Made by a program: the position numbers and the translations under genes. Under the pieces are notes generated by a model, which made no database searches, was not told the origin of the DNA, and was given only the letters and a program-made list of their open reading frames with translations. This document shows positions 1-13,738 of a stretch of 64,000 nucleotides of DNA, piece by piece. Where the stretch lies: the NCBI RefSeq assembly GCF_016741775.1, contig NZ_JAERRK010000014.1, positions 1-64,000 of the forward strand. Reading direction: 5' to 3'. How positions within the stretch are numbered: position 1 is the stretch's first letter; each line of letters opens with the position of its first letter. Source of the DNA: Streptomyces actinomycinicus (GTDB taxonomy: Bacteria > Actinomycetota > Actinomycetes > Streptomycetales > Streptomycetaceae).

Positions 1-8
1 AATTCTTC

Positions 9-52
9 AAAGGTCGGACCCTGAACTTCGGTTCAGGGTCCGACCTTTTTTT
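9..52 (+). terminator. Strong intrinsic terminator with UUCG loop
   Basis: A perfect 18-bp inverted repeat (9-26 pairs with 31-48) closed by a TTCG tetraloop is followed by T residues to 52. It ends transcription of a gene lying upstream of the window. In S. coelicolor, from memory, that gene would be the RNase J gene. The A-rich foot could also let it work on the opposite strand. Confidence 0.93.
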
Positions 53-98
53 GTTGTGCGTAACGTGTCGTTCACGTTCCGCGCCCAGCATCCACTAC

Positions 99-776
99 AT
101 GGGTACTGCTGCAATGCTCAGGGCCGCCGGCGTAGGAGTCGGTGACGAGGTCGTCGTACCGGCCTTCGGCAACGTCGAGATCGCCGAGGCCGTGACCCTG
201 GCCGGCGCGCTTCCGGTGTTCGCCGACATAGACCCGGTGACCTACTGCCTCAACCCCGGCGCGGTCGAGGCCGCCGTAACACCGCGTACCGCCGCCGTCG
301 TTGTCGTCCACCGCTTCGGACGGCACGCCGACATCGCACGGCTGCACGCGCTCGGGTCCCGGCACGGACTGCTCGTGCTCGAACAGGGCGAGTCCGAGGC
401 GCCGTACGACGAGATAGCGCAGCGCCGCGAGCGCGCCGCGTACCTCGACGCCAAGCTGAAGGGGGTCCGGACGCCGGACGGCGGCGACGGTCACACCTAC
501 CAGCAGTACGTCGTACGGGTGCCGGGCAACGGCCGGCCGGACCGGGACGCCTTCGCACGCGCCGTGCGCGCCAAGGGAGTGGAGTGCCGGGTACCGGTTA
601 AGACCCCCGTGCACCGGCTACCGGAATTCCGCCGGTGCGTGTCGTTGCCGGAGACCGAGCTGGCCGCGGACGAGACGCTCGCCCTGCCGGTGGACGCCTC
701 ACTGACGAAGCGTGAGATGCAGCGCGTCGTCTCCGCCTGCAACGCCCTCGGGGGACTGCTCCAGCCCGCCTTCTGA
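99..776 (+). CDS. Truncated DegT/DnrJ/EryC1/StrS-like aminotransferase homologue lacking the PLP-lysine region
   Basis: The protein (about 225 aa) matches the DegT/DnrJ/EryC1/StrS sugar aminotransferase fold, but full-length members have about 370-400 aa. The N-terminal part (GTAAMLRAAGVGVGDEVVVP) fits the start of the large domain, and the part from about residue 115 onward (RRERAAYL, then PVHRLPEFRR and LALPVDASLTKREM) fits the C-terminal small domain. Between them the family's PLP-lysine segment is missing: the chain jumps from LLVLEQGESE straight to APYDEIAQRR. The residues before GTAA are also absent. It probably cannot act as an aminotransferase. ATG 99 was chosen because upstream in-frame starts fall in the T-tract of the preceding terminator; no good RBS is visible. 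It stands alone before tRNA-Thr. I recall a similar short gene at this position in S. coelicolor, so it may be conserved rather than a fresh pseudogene. Confidence 0.7.
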   Translation: MGTAAMLRAAGVGVGDEVVVPAFGNVEIAEAVTLAGALPVFADIDPVTYCLNPGAVEAAVTPRTAAVVVVHRFGRHADIARLHALGSRHGLLVLEQGESEAPYDEIAQRRERAAYLDAKLKGVRTPDGGDGHTYQQYVVRVPGNGRPDRDAFARAVRAKGVECRVPVKTPVHRLPEFRRCVSLPETELAADETLALPVDASLTKREMQRVVSACNALGGLLQPAF

Positions 777-793
777 GCGTGCACCGAACGAGT

Positions 794-823
794 TTGGGAA
801 CTCGAGCCTGTTCGGGGTACAGT
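794..823 (+). promoter_or_regulatory. Candidate promoter for tRNA-Thr
   Basis: TTGGGA (794-799) and TACAGT (818-823) are separated by 18 bp, a reasonable housekeeping sigma promoter, and lie 36 bp before the mature 5' end of the tRNA. Confidence 0.6.
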
Positions 824-859
824 TTCTTTGTCGCCGCGAGGGAAACCTCGAAACGACAG

Positions 860-932
860 GCCCCTATAGCTCAGTCGGCAGAGCGTCTCCATGGTAAGGA
901 GAAGGTCAACGGTTCGATTCCGTTTGGGGGCT
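860..932 (+). tRNA. tRNA-Thr (anticodon GGT)
   Basis: A complete 73-nt cloverleaf is visible. The acceptor stem is GCCCCTA with TGGGGGC (one G-U pair). The D arm is GCTC/GAGC. The anticodon stem TCTCC/GGAGA encloses loop ATGGTAA, giving anticodon GGT. The T arm carries GGTTCGATTCC. The discriminator base is T932 and no CCA is encoded. A terminator follows within 6 bp. Confidence 0.95.
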
Positions 933-937
933 CCAGC

Positions 938-971
938 AAAAAGGCCCCACCCTTCCGGGTGGGGCCTTTTT
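938..971. terminator. Bidirectional intrinsic terminator between tRNA-Thr and osaC
   Basis: A 15-bp perfect stem (938-952 with 957-971) with loop TTCC is flanked by A residues on the left and T residues on the right. It can therefore end both the tRNA transcript and the opposing osaC transcript. Confidence 0.93.
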
Positions 972-980
972 CGTGTTTCC

Positions 981-3740
981 TCACGCTTCCTTGTGGAGTC
1001 CCGGGACGCGCATCGCCAGAATCGCCATGTCGTCCGAAGGGGCGTCCGAGGCGAAGCGCTCCACCGCGCGCATGATGCGTGCCGCCACCGCGCCGGCCGT
1101 CAGACCCGTACACGTCGTGAGGACGTCGGCGAGGCCGTCGTCGCCCAGCATGCGGGTGCCCTCCCGGCGTTCGGTCACGCCGTCCGTGACGCACAGCAGC
1201 ACGTCACCGGGGTCGAGGGTGAGCGTCTCCTCGTACAGCTCCAGGTCCTCGATGACGCCCAGCAGGGGCTGCGGTTCGGCCGACGCCACCACGGTGCCGT
1301 CCTGGCGCAGGCGCAGCGGAAGCGGATGGCCGGCGCAGACCAGCTTCAGCTCGGCGCTGCCGTCCTCCTGCGGTCGCAACTCGCCGTAGAGGAGCGTCAG
1401 GAAGCGGCTGCGGTCCCCCTCGTCGAGGATCGCGGAGTTCAGGCGCTCCAGTACCGCCGGGCCCGACAGGCCCTCCCGGGCCAGCAGGCGCAGGGCGTGC
1501 CGGGCCAGGCCGGTCACCGCCGCCGCGTTCGGGCCCGTACCGCAGACGTCGCCGATGGCGAAGCCGTACGCGCCGTTGCCGATGGGGAAGACGTCGTAGA
1601 AGTCGCCGCCGACCTCGTTGCCCTCGCCGGCCGCGCGGTAGATGACCTCGACCTCGATGCCCTCGATGTTCGGAGTGCCCGGCGGGAGCAGGCTGCGCTG
1701 GAGGGCCTGGCTGATGGCCGTCCGTTCCGAGTAGAGGCGGGCGTTGTCCAGGGCGAGGGCGGCGCGGCGGCTCAGGTCCTCGGCGAGTTCGAGGATCTCC
1801 TGGCGGAAGTGCTCGTCGGTGGGCTTGCCGAGGGTCAGCATGCCGATGACGCGGTTACGGGCGACGAGCGGCAGCACCACGGTCTCGCCACCGACCGCGG
1901 AGGCCGTCGCCAGTGTCGGGCCGATCCCGGAGGCGACCCGGTGCGTGGGCCCGCCGGACAGCCCGAGGCTGCGCATCGAGCTGCGCAGGGCGGCCTGGTG
2001 GGCGACCTCGCCCGGGGTCGTCCACACGCGCGCGCCGGGCGTCGGTACCGGATCCGGCGGGGGGACCTTCGACAACAACGACTTGATGCCGTCGATGAGT
2101 TCCTCGTCCTCGTGCAGGACGTACGACAGATAGGGCTCCGAGGCCTGGTCGGCGATGGTGTACACCGCGCACCAGGTGGCCAGCGTCGGGACGGTCATCT
2201 GGGCCATCAGGGCCAGGGTCTGGTCCCGGTCCAGGGTGCCGGCCAGCAGGTCCGAGGCCTCGACCAGGAAGCTCAGCGAGCCGCGGCGCAGCCGCTCCAG
2301 CTCGCCGAGACGGGCGGACTCGACGGCCAAGGCGATGCGGTCGGCGGCGAACTGGAGGCGCAGTGCTTCTTCGTTGGTGTAGCGGCCGGGCGCCTCCGCG
2401 GCGACGCCGAGGGAGCCGGTCAGACGGCCCTCGACCTTCAGCGGGACCGTGACCACCGAACGCATGCCGGTGCCGGCGAGCAGCGGTACGGCACCGGGCA
2501 CGGCGGCGAGGTCGTCGTGGACGGCGGGCATGCGGGCCGAGCCGTAGCGGCCGGGGCCCGCCTCGACGGGCACGCGCGCGAAGCGCTGCCGGGCCGAGGG
2601 CAGGCCCGTGGAGGCGCGGACCTCCAGTTCCGTCTCGTCGTCGGTGGCGAGCAACAGGAACGCGGAGTCGCCGTCGAGCATGTCGCGGGCGCGTTCCACC
2701 GTGCGCTGCAGCAGACCGTCGAGGTCGTCCGGGGCGGGGGAGCCGATGAACACCTCGAAGGGGTCGGCGCTCTGCCCGTCGGCGGACTGGGCCTGGTCGG
2801 TGGCCGGGACCCGGGGCGGGGACTGCAGGACGGCGCGCTCGTGGTCGCGGACCAGGAGGCAGACGGTGGACGGCTCGCCGCCGGTGTCGCGGACCCGGAG
2901 GTGGGAGGCGTACACCCGGGCCACACGGCCGTCGGTGCCGCGGATGCCGTAGGTGCCCTCCCAGCGGGACAGCTGGAGGGCCTCGGCGATGCCGGTGCCG
3001 GTACCGGGGGTGTGCGGCCAGGCGGCCAGCTCGGTGAGGGGCTTGCCGACGACGTCGCCCGCGCGGTAGCCGAAGAGTTCCTCGGCGTCCTCGTTCCAGG
3101 CGCTGATGGAGCCCTTGCGGTCGACCTGGAGGACCGCCACACGGACCCGGCCGTCGGCCAGCGGGAGAAGCTCGGCGGGCAGGGCGGGGCCGGCGGTGCG
3201 GGTACCGACCGGGCGTTCGGGCAGGTTGAGCTGGAACCAGACGTTCTTGTGCGTGGGCGTGTAGTCGACGCCCCAGCGGGTGGCCAGGGCGGCGCAGAGC
3301 TGGAGGCCGCGGCCGCCCTCGCGGTCGGGGCTGCCCATGGCCGCCGCGGAACTCTGCAGCGGGACCTCGCGCTCCGGGTAGCGGTCGGAGACCTCCACGC
3401 GCACCCCGTCCTCGGTGCGCAGACACAGCACGTCCGCGTGCGTGCCCGCGTGGACGACCGCGTTGGTCACCAGCTCGCTGGTGAGGACCACGGCGTCGTC
3501 GACGATGTCGGCGAAACCCCAGCCCTGGAGGGTGTCGCGGACGAAAGCCCGGGCGGTCGCAACCGAACGCCCGACGGGCTCGAAACGGGCAGCCGCGCGC
3601 GCGGTGATCACAGAACTCCTCGGCCGGTCGTCGTCGTGCAGGGCTTCCGGGCCGGACGGCTCGCGCCGCTGCTGCGGCATCAGCTCGCCCGTCGGCTGTG
3701 GCTCCGGGGGCTGTCCCCCGGGGATCAGTCCGGTGGTCAT
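981..3740 (-). CDS. osaC: OsaC-type multidomain regulator (anti-sigma ATPase, PAS, GAF, PP2C/SpoIIE phosphatase)
   Basis: About 919 aa with domains in order: RsbW-like histidine-kinase-type ATPase (N-box SELVTNAVVHAG, roughly 45-175), PAS (VDRKGSISAWNEDAEELFGY, about 200-300), two GAF modules (about 330-660), and a C-terminal SpoIIE/PP2C phosphatase (VGGDFYDVFPIG, FAIGDVCGTGP). S. coelicolor OsaC, as I recall, has this architecture and modulates the osmotic-stress sigma factor SigB, helping return it to the inactive state after stress. It is transcribed divergently from osaA, which with osaB forms the linked osmoadaptation system. The start at 3740 (MTTGLIPGG) has GGAGGGG upstream; the reading frame stays open to 3827. 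A bidirectional terminator lies 10 bp past the stop. Identification rests on domain order plus location and is strong. Confidence 0.9.
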   Translation of the reverse strand: MTTGLIPGGQPPEPQPTGELMPQQRREPSGPEALHDDDRPRSSVITARAAARFEPVGRSVATARAFVRDTLQGWGFADIVDDAVVLTSELVTNAVVHAGTHADVLCLRTEDGVRVEVSDRYPEREVPLQSSAAAMGSPDREGGRGLQLCAALATRWGVDYTPTHKNVWFQLNLPERPVGTRTAGPALPAELLPLADGRVRVAVLQVDRKGSISAWNEDAEELFGYRAGDVVGKPLTELAAWPHTPGTGTGIAEALQLSRWEGTYGIRGTDGRVARVYASHLRVRDTGGEPSTVCLLVRDHERAVLQSPPRVPATDQAQSADGQSADPFEVFIGSPAPDDLDGLLQRTVERARDMLDGDSAFLLLATDDETELEVRASTGLPSARQRFARVPVEAGPGRYGSARMPAVHDDLAAVPGAVPLLAGTGMRSVVTVPLKVEGRLTGSLGVAAEAPGRYTNEEALRLQFAADRIALAVESARLGELERLRRGSLSFLVEASDLLAGTLDRDQTLALMAQMTVPTLATWCAVYTIADQASEPYLSYVLHEDEELIDGIKSLLSKVPPPDPVPTPGARVWTTPGEVAHQAALRSSMRSLGLSGGPTHRVASGIGPTLATASAVGGETVVLPLVARNRVIGMLTLGKPTDEHFRQEILELAEDLSRRAALALDNARLYSERTAISQALQRSLLPPGTPNIEGIEVEVIYRAAGEGNEVGGDFYDVFPIGNGAYGFAIGDVCGTGPNAAAVTGLARHALRLLAREGLSGPAVLERLNSAILDEGDRSRFLTLLYGELRPQEDGSAELKLVCAGHPLPLRLRQDGTVVASAEPQPLLGVIEDLELYEETLTLDPGDVLLCVTDGVTERREGTRMLGDDGLADVLTTCTGLTAGAVAARIMRAVERFASDAPSDDMAILAMRVPGLHKEA

Positions 3741-3825
3741 GGTCTGCGGCCGCCCCTCCGATGCCCGCTCGTTCTCGTGCCACCGCCCAGGCCGGTCGCA
3801 CCGGTGCGGCTGGACAGCCGGATGC

Positions 3826-3840
3826 AAGGTTACTTACCTT
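3826..3840. promoter_or_regulatory. Inverted repeat in the osaC-osaA intergenic region
   Basis: AAGGT-TACTT-ACCTT is a 5+5-bp inverted repeat in the 409-bp gap between the divergent osaC and osaA starts, about 86 bp before the osaC start. It could be a regulator site; nothing assigns a protein to it. The remainder of 3741-4048 shows no gene. Confidence 0.35.
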
Positions 3841-4048
3841 CGCCGTCCGAACGGATGCCGGTCGCCGGTGTTCACCCCCCACGGTGTGCGGACGATGTGC
3901 GAAGCTGCCGAACTGTTATGGCCTGGTTCGGCCGGGGTGAAACACTGGGCAAGCTTCTGGTGAAGGTCGGGCCGGGGTGCGTGTGTTCCGTGCGCGGCGG
4001 GCAGCAGCCCCTGGTGTGGCCGGATCTCGTCTGGCAGAAATACGCAGC

Positions 4049-4130
4049 AGTAACCGGTACGCGGAAGTAACCGGTATGCCGATGAGCGGCACGCCGGGCC
4101 GAAGCGGCCGAGCACAGCAGTAACGGTCTA
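4049..4130 (+). promoter_or_regulatory. Direct repeats AGTAACCGGTA upstream of osaA
   Basis: AGTAACCGGTA occurs at 4049-4059 and again at 4066-4076 (17 bp apart), with a degraded third copy AGTAACGGTC starting at 4119. Each contains near-palindromic TAACCGGT. They sit just before the osaA RBS (GGGAGG, 4138-4143) and may be an operator for osaA. Confidence 0.4.
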
Positions 4131-4149
4131 CCCCTCCGGGAGGGACACA

Positions 4150-9609
<5,460 letters not shown>

Positions 9610-9701
9610 CAGTGCCGGGCGGCCCGGCCGGACCTGGCGTGAACGGCCGGGGAACCTCGGACGGGCCTCGGGAGTTGCTGCATGATGAGGGTCGGCGACG
9701 C

Positions 9702-9733
9702 GCAGGAATCCCGGAGCAGGAATCCCGGATTCC
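9702..9733. promoter_or_regulatory. Tandem 14-bp repeat and palindrome upstream of osaB
   Basis: GCAGGAATCCCGGA is repeated head to tail (9702-9715 and 9716-9729), and GGAATCCCGGATTCC (9719-9733) is a 6+6-bp palindrome. They lie in the 297-bp osaA-osaB gap and are candidate binding sites for independent control of osaB. Confidence 0.45.
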
Positions 9734-9906
9734 GGGAACCTTCCGGGGTTCCGCGGCGTTTCCGGTAAGTGCACAGTGACATCACGGTGACAGGGTGTGG
9801 CGACGGGCGGGGTGCGGCTACGATGACCGGCACAAGGACGGGCGGCGAAAGGGAGTCGTCCCCTGGGGCGGCGCCCGGTGTACCGCCGGGGCGAGGAGGG
9901 CGGGCC

Positions 9907-10587
9907 ATGGTGCAGAAGGCCAAGATCCTCCTGGTCGATGACCGGCCGGAGAATCTGCTGGCGCTGGAGGCCATCCTCTCTGCGCTCGATCAGACGCTGG
10001 TGCGGGCATCGAGCGGGGAGGAAGCGCTCAAAGCGCTGCTCACGGACGATTTCGCCGTGATTCTTCTGGATGTCCAGATGCCGGGCATGGACGGGTTCGA
10101 GACCGCCGCCCACATCAAGCGGCGCGAGCGGACGCGGGACATCCCGATCATCTTCCTCACGGCGATCAACCACGGCCCGCACCACACCTTCCGGGGCTAT
10201 GCGGCGGGCGCGGTGGACTACATCTCCAAGCCGTTCGACCCGTGGGTGCTGCGCGCGAAGGTCTCGGTCTTCGTCGAGCTGTACATGAAGAACTGCCAGC
10301 TGCGCGAGCAGGCCGCGCTGCTGCGGCTCCAGCTGGAGGGCGGCGGCAAGGGCGGGGCCGCGGGCAAGGAGTCGGCCGGGCTGCTCGCGGAGCTGTCCGC
10401 GCGACTCGCGGCCGTCGAGGAGCAGGCGGAGGCGCTGTCCAAGCAGCTGGACGACGACTCCGCGGACGCGGCGGCGGTGGCCACGGCGGCGCATCTGGAG
10501 CGCAAACTCACCGGACTGCGCCGGGCGCTGGACGCCCTGGAGCCGGGCACGGGCGGCGCCGGTGCCGCCGTGCCCTCACAGAACTGA
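9907..10587 (+). CDS. osaB: OsaB-type response regulator with coiled-coil C-terminus
   Basis: 226 aa. Residues about 4-120 form a receiver (ILLVDDRPENLLALEAIL) with phospho-acceptor Asp 55 (ILLDVQMPGMDGF) and the conserved Lys in ISKPFDPWVL. The rest has no DNA-binding domain but is Ala/Glu/Leu-rich and heptad-like (about 135-215), probably a coiled coil for protein contacts. In S. coelicolor OsaB acts with the neighbouring kinase OsaA in osmoadaptation. ATG 9907 follows GAGGAGGGC at 9893-9901; the frame is open to 9769 without a better start. The output is probably protein interaction rather than direct promoter binding (inference from the missing effector domain). Confidence 0.9.
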   Translation: MVQKAKILLVDDRPENLLALEAILSALDQTLVRASSGEEALKALLTDDFAVILLDVQMPGMDGFETAAHIKRRERTRDIPIIFLTAINHGPHHTFRGYAAGAVDYISKPFDPWVLRAKVSVFVELYMKNCQLREQAALLRLQLEGGGKGGAAGKESAGLLAELSARLAAVEEQAEALSKQLDDDSADAAAVATAAHLERKLTGLRRALDALEPGTGGAGAAVPSQN

Positions 10588-10711
10588 CGTACGCCGGGGC
10601 CGGAGTTGCCGGTGAGCGTGCGTCAGTTCCGGGCCCCGGCAGACACGACACGAACGGGTGAAGCTGTGGGCACACGTGTCCGCCGTCGTCTCCCCCGGTA
10701 ACCTCACACCC

Positions 10712-13459
10712 ATGGCCTCACGTCCCTCCGCAGCCAAGAAGCAGCCCGCCAAGAAGGCTGCGGCTCCCGCGAAGGCTCCGGCGAAGAAGGCCGCAGCGAA
10801 GAAGGCCCCGGCCAGGAAGACCGCGGCGAAGAAGCCCGCGCCGAAGCCCGCCCCCAGCCCCACCGGGGGCGTCTACCGGCTCGTGCGCGCCGTCTGGCTG
10901 GGCCTCGCGCACGCCGTCGGCGCCGTCTTCCGGGGCATAGGGCAGGGTGCGAAGAACCTCGACCCGGCCCACCGCAAGGACGGCGTCGCGCTGCTGCTGT
11001 TCGGCATCGCGCTGATCGTCGCCGCCGGCACCTGGGCCGACCTGAAGGGCCCCGTCGGGGACCTGGTGGAGATCCTCGTCACCGGCGCCTTCGGCCGGCT
11101 CGACCTGCTGGTGCCGATCCTCTTCGCGGTGATCGGCGTACGGTTCGTCCGGCACCCGGAGAAGCCCGAGGCCAACGGCCGGATCGTGATCGGCCTGTCC
11201 GCGCTCGTCCTCGGCGTGCTCGGCCAGGTCCACATCGCCTGCGGCTCACCCGCCCGCAGCGCGGGCATGCAGGCCATAAGGGACGCCGGCGGCCTCATCG
11301 GCTGGGCGGCGGCCACCCCGCTGACGTACACCATGACCGAGATGCTCGCCGTACCCCTGCTGGTGCTGCTCACGGTCTTCGGACTGCTCGTGGTGACCGC
11401 CACCCCGGTCAACGCTGTCCCGCAGCGGCTGCGCATGCTGGGGGTGCACCTGGGCGTGCTCCCCGACCGTGACGACGAGTTCGCCGTGGACGCGGAGGAG
11501 TACGACGAGCCGTGGCGCGAGACTCCGCCCCCGCGCACGCGCAGGCGCTCGGGCGCCCCTCGGGCGTACGACCCCGAGAGCGCCGAGGAAGAGGCCCTCT
11601 CGCAGCGCCGCGGGCGCCCCAGGCGCTCCGCGGTGCCCCAGCCGGATCTGCAGCGGCAGATGGACGCCGTGGACGTCGCTGCGGCGGCCGCCGCCGCCCT
11701 CGACGGTGCCGTCCTGCACGGCATGCCGCCGTCCCCGCTCGTCGCCGACCTCACCCAGGGGGTCAGCGCCGGGGAACGCGAGGACACCACACCGGTGCCC
11801 GCTCCCGCGCCGACGCCGGTCCCGGCCGCCCGCCCCGAGCAGGAGAAGCTCGACGCCGAGCCCGCACCCGACCGGACCAAGTCCGTCGCCGACCGGACCA
11901 AGTCCGTACCCGACCTGACCAAGAAGGCCCCGGAGGCTCCCCGCGAGCTGCCCGCGCGCGCCGAGCAGCTCCAGCTGTCCGGCGACATCACCTACGCGCT
12001 GCCCTCCCTGGACCTGCTCCAGCGCGGCGGCCCCGGCAAGGCCCGCAGCGCCGCCAACGACGCGGTCGTCGCCTCACTCACCCAGGTCTTCACCGAGTTC
12101 AAGGTCGACGCGGCCGTCACCGGCTTCACCCGCGGCCCGACGGTCACCCGCTACGAGGTCGAACTCGGGCCCGCCGTGAAGGTCGAGCGGATCACCGCGC
12201 TCACCAAGAACATCGCGTACGCGGTGGCCAGCCCCGACGTGCGGATCATCAGCCCCATCCCCGGCAAGTCCGCGGTGGGCATCGAGATCCCGAACACCGA
12301 CCGGGAGATGGTCAACCTCGGCGACGTACTGCGCCTCGCGGAGTCCGCGGAGGACGACGACCCGATGCTGGTCGCGTTCGGCAAGGACGTCGAGGGCGGG
12401 TACGTGATGCACTCGCTCGCGAAGATGCCGCACATGCTGGTCGCCGGCGCCACCGGGTCCGGCAAGTCGTCCTGCATCAACTGCCTCATCACCTCCGTCA
12501 TGATGCGGGCGACCCCGGAGGACGTCCGGCTGATCCTGGTCGACCCCAAGCGCGTCGAGCTGACCGCCTATGAGGGCATCCCGCACCTGATCACGCCGAT
12601 CATCACCAACCCGAAGCGGGCCGCCGAGGCGCTGCAGTGGGTCGTCCGCGAGATGGACCTCAGGTACGACGACCTGGCGGCCTACGGCTACCGGCACATC
12701 GACGACTTCAACCGCGCGGTGCGCGAGGGCAAGGTCACGGCGCCCGAGGGCAGCGAGCGGGAGCTGCAGCCGTACCCCTACCTGCTGGTCATCGTGGACG
12801 AGCTGGCCGACCTGATGATGGTCGCCCCGCGTGACGTCGAGGACGCGATCGTACGGATCACCCAGCTCGCGCGCGCGGCCGGCATCCACCTGGTGCTCGC
12901 CACCCAGCGGCCCTCGGTGGACGTGGTCACGGGCCTCATCAAGGCCAACGTGCCCTCCCGGCTGGCCTTCGCCACCTCCTCGCTGGCCGACTCCCGCGTC
13001 ATCCTCGACCAGGCCGGCGCAGAGAAGCTGATCGGCAAGGGCGACGGGCTGTTCCTGCCGATGGGCGCCAACAAGCCGACCCGTATGCAGGGCGCGTTCG
13101 TCACCGAGGAGGAGATCGCGGCCGTCGTCCGGCACTGCAAGGACCAGATGGCGCCGGTCTTCCGGGACGACGTCACGGTCGGCACCAAGCAGAAGAAGGA
13201 GATCGACGAGGACATCGGCGACGACCTCGACCTGCTGTGCCAGGCGGCCGAACTGGTCGTCTCCACCCAGTTCGGATCGACGTCCATGCTCCAGCGCAAG
13301 CTGCGCGTCGGCTTCGCCAAGGCCGGGCGGCTCATGGACCTCATGGAGTCCCGCAACATCGTCGGACCGAGCGAGGGCTCCAAGGCACGTGACGTTCTCG
13401 TGAAGCCCGACGACCTGGACGGCGTGCTCGCGCTGATTCGCGGGGAGACCGGGGGATGA
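10712..13459 (+). CDS. ftsK: FtsK/SpoIIIE DNA translocase
   Basis: 915 aa. The basic N-terminus is a Lys/Ala/Pro tract (about 1-45). Membrane segments follow (about 80-240, e.g. GVALLLFGIALIVAAGTWADL). A poorly conserved charged linker runs to about 400. The RecA-like motor has Walker A GATGSGKSS (579-587) and Walker B LLVIVDELADLM. The C-terminal gamma winged helix (STSMLQRKLRVGFAKAGRLMDLMESR) reads polar DNA motifs. It moves chromosome termini across closing septa, mainly at sporulation in Streptomyces. The basic tail repeats resemble those of other actinobacterial FtsK proteins. ATG 10712 is preceded by TAACCT with a 7-nt gap and no Shine-Dalgarno sequence, suggesting a leaderless start. 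The RodZ-like gene follows 279 bp downstream. Confidence 0.95.
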   Translation: MASRPSAAKKQPAKKAAAPAKAPAKKAAAKKAPARKTAAKKPAPKPAPSPTGGVYRLVRAVWLGLAHAVGAVFRGIGQGAKNLDPAHRKDGVALLLFGIALIVAAGTWADLKGPVGDLVEILVTGAFGRLDLLVPILFAVIGVRFVRHPEKPEANGRIVIGLSALVLGVLGQVHIACGSPARSAGMQAIRDAGGLIGWAAATPLTYTMTEMLAVPLLVLLTVFGLLVVTATPVNAVPQRLRMLGVHLGVLPDRDDEFAVDAEEYDEPWRETPPPRTRRRSGAPRAYDPESAEEEALSQRRGRPRRSAVPQPDLQRQMDAVDVAAAAAAALDGAVLHGMPPSPLVADLTQGVSAGEREDTTPVPAPAPTPVPAARPEQEKLDAEPAPDRTKSVADRTKSVPDLTKKAPEAPRELPARAEQLQLSGDITYALPSLDLLQRGGPGKARSAANDAVVASLTQVFTEFKVDAAVTGFTRGPTVTRYEVELGPAVKVERITALTKNIAYAVASPDVRIISPIPGKSAVGIEIPNTDREMVNLGDVLRLAESAEDDDPMLVAFGKDVEGGYVMHSLAKMPHMLVAGATGSGKSSCINCLITSVMMRATPEDVRLILVDPKRVELTAYEGIPHLITPIITNPKRAAEALQWVVREMDLRYDDLAAYGYRHIDDFNRAVREGKVTAPEGSERELQPYPYLLVIVDELADLMMVAPRDVEDAIVRITQLARAAGIHLVLATQRPSVDVVTGLIKANVPSRLAFATSSLADSRVILDQAGAEKLIGKGDGLFLPMGANKPTRMQGAFVTEEEIAAVVRHCKDQMAPVFRDDVTVGTKQKKEIDEDIGDDLDLLCQAAELVVSTQFGSTSMLQRKLRVGFAKAGRLMDLMESRNIVGPSEGSKARDVLVKPDDLDGVLALIRGETGG

Positions 13460-13738
13460 GGCGTACGGCCGTCCGGCGGATGCCGGTTAGGCCGGCCGGC
13501 GGCATCGCCGTGATACACCCGTTAGAGAGCGGCGAGCAACCGTTTCCCTTTGTCGCACGTCAAGTTGAGCGAAAGGACAGCTAGGCGTCCCACCCTGGGG
13601 TACCTGCTTGTCCAGCCCTCGGGATGTCCGGCCGTTCCGATGGGGTACAAAGTCATACCGTCCGGTTGTTCCACCCTTTCGTACCCCCTCTAGACTGAGC
13701 TTCCAGCACAGGTGGCTTCACGCTCGAAAGGCGCCCCC

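Noticed and set aside
891..4070. Long plus-strand open frame across osaC
   Set aside because: It is the shadow of osaC in high-GC DNA; its translation is low-complexity Gly/Ala/Arg without domains, while the minus strand encodes recognisable ATPase, PAS, GAF and PP2C domains.
13666..13696. Promoter for the RodZ-like gene
   Set aside because: TTGTTC and TAGACT are 19 bp apart, too weak to list as a separate feature; mentioned only in the gene entry.
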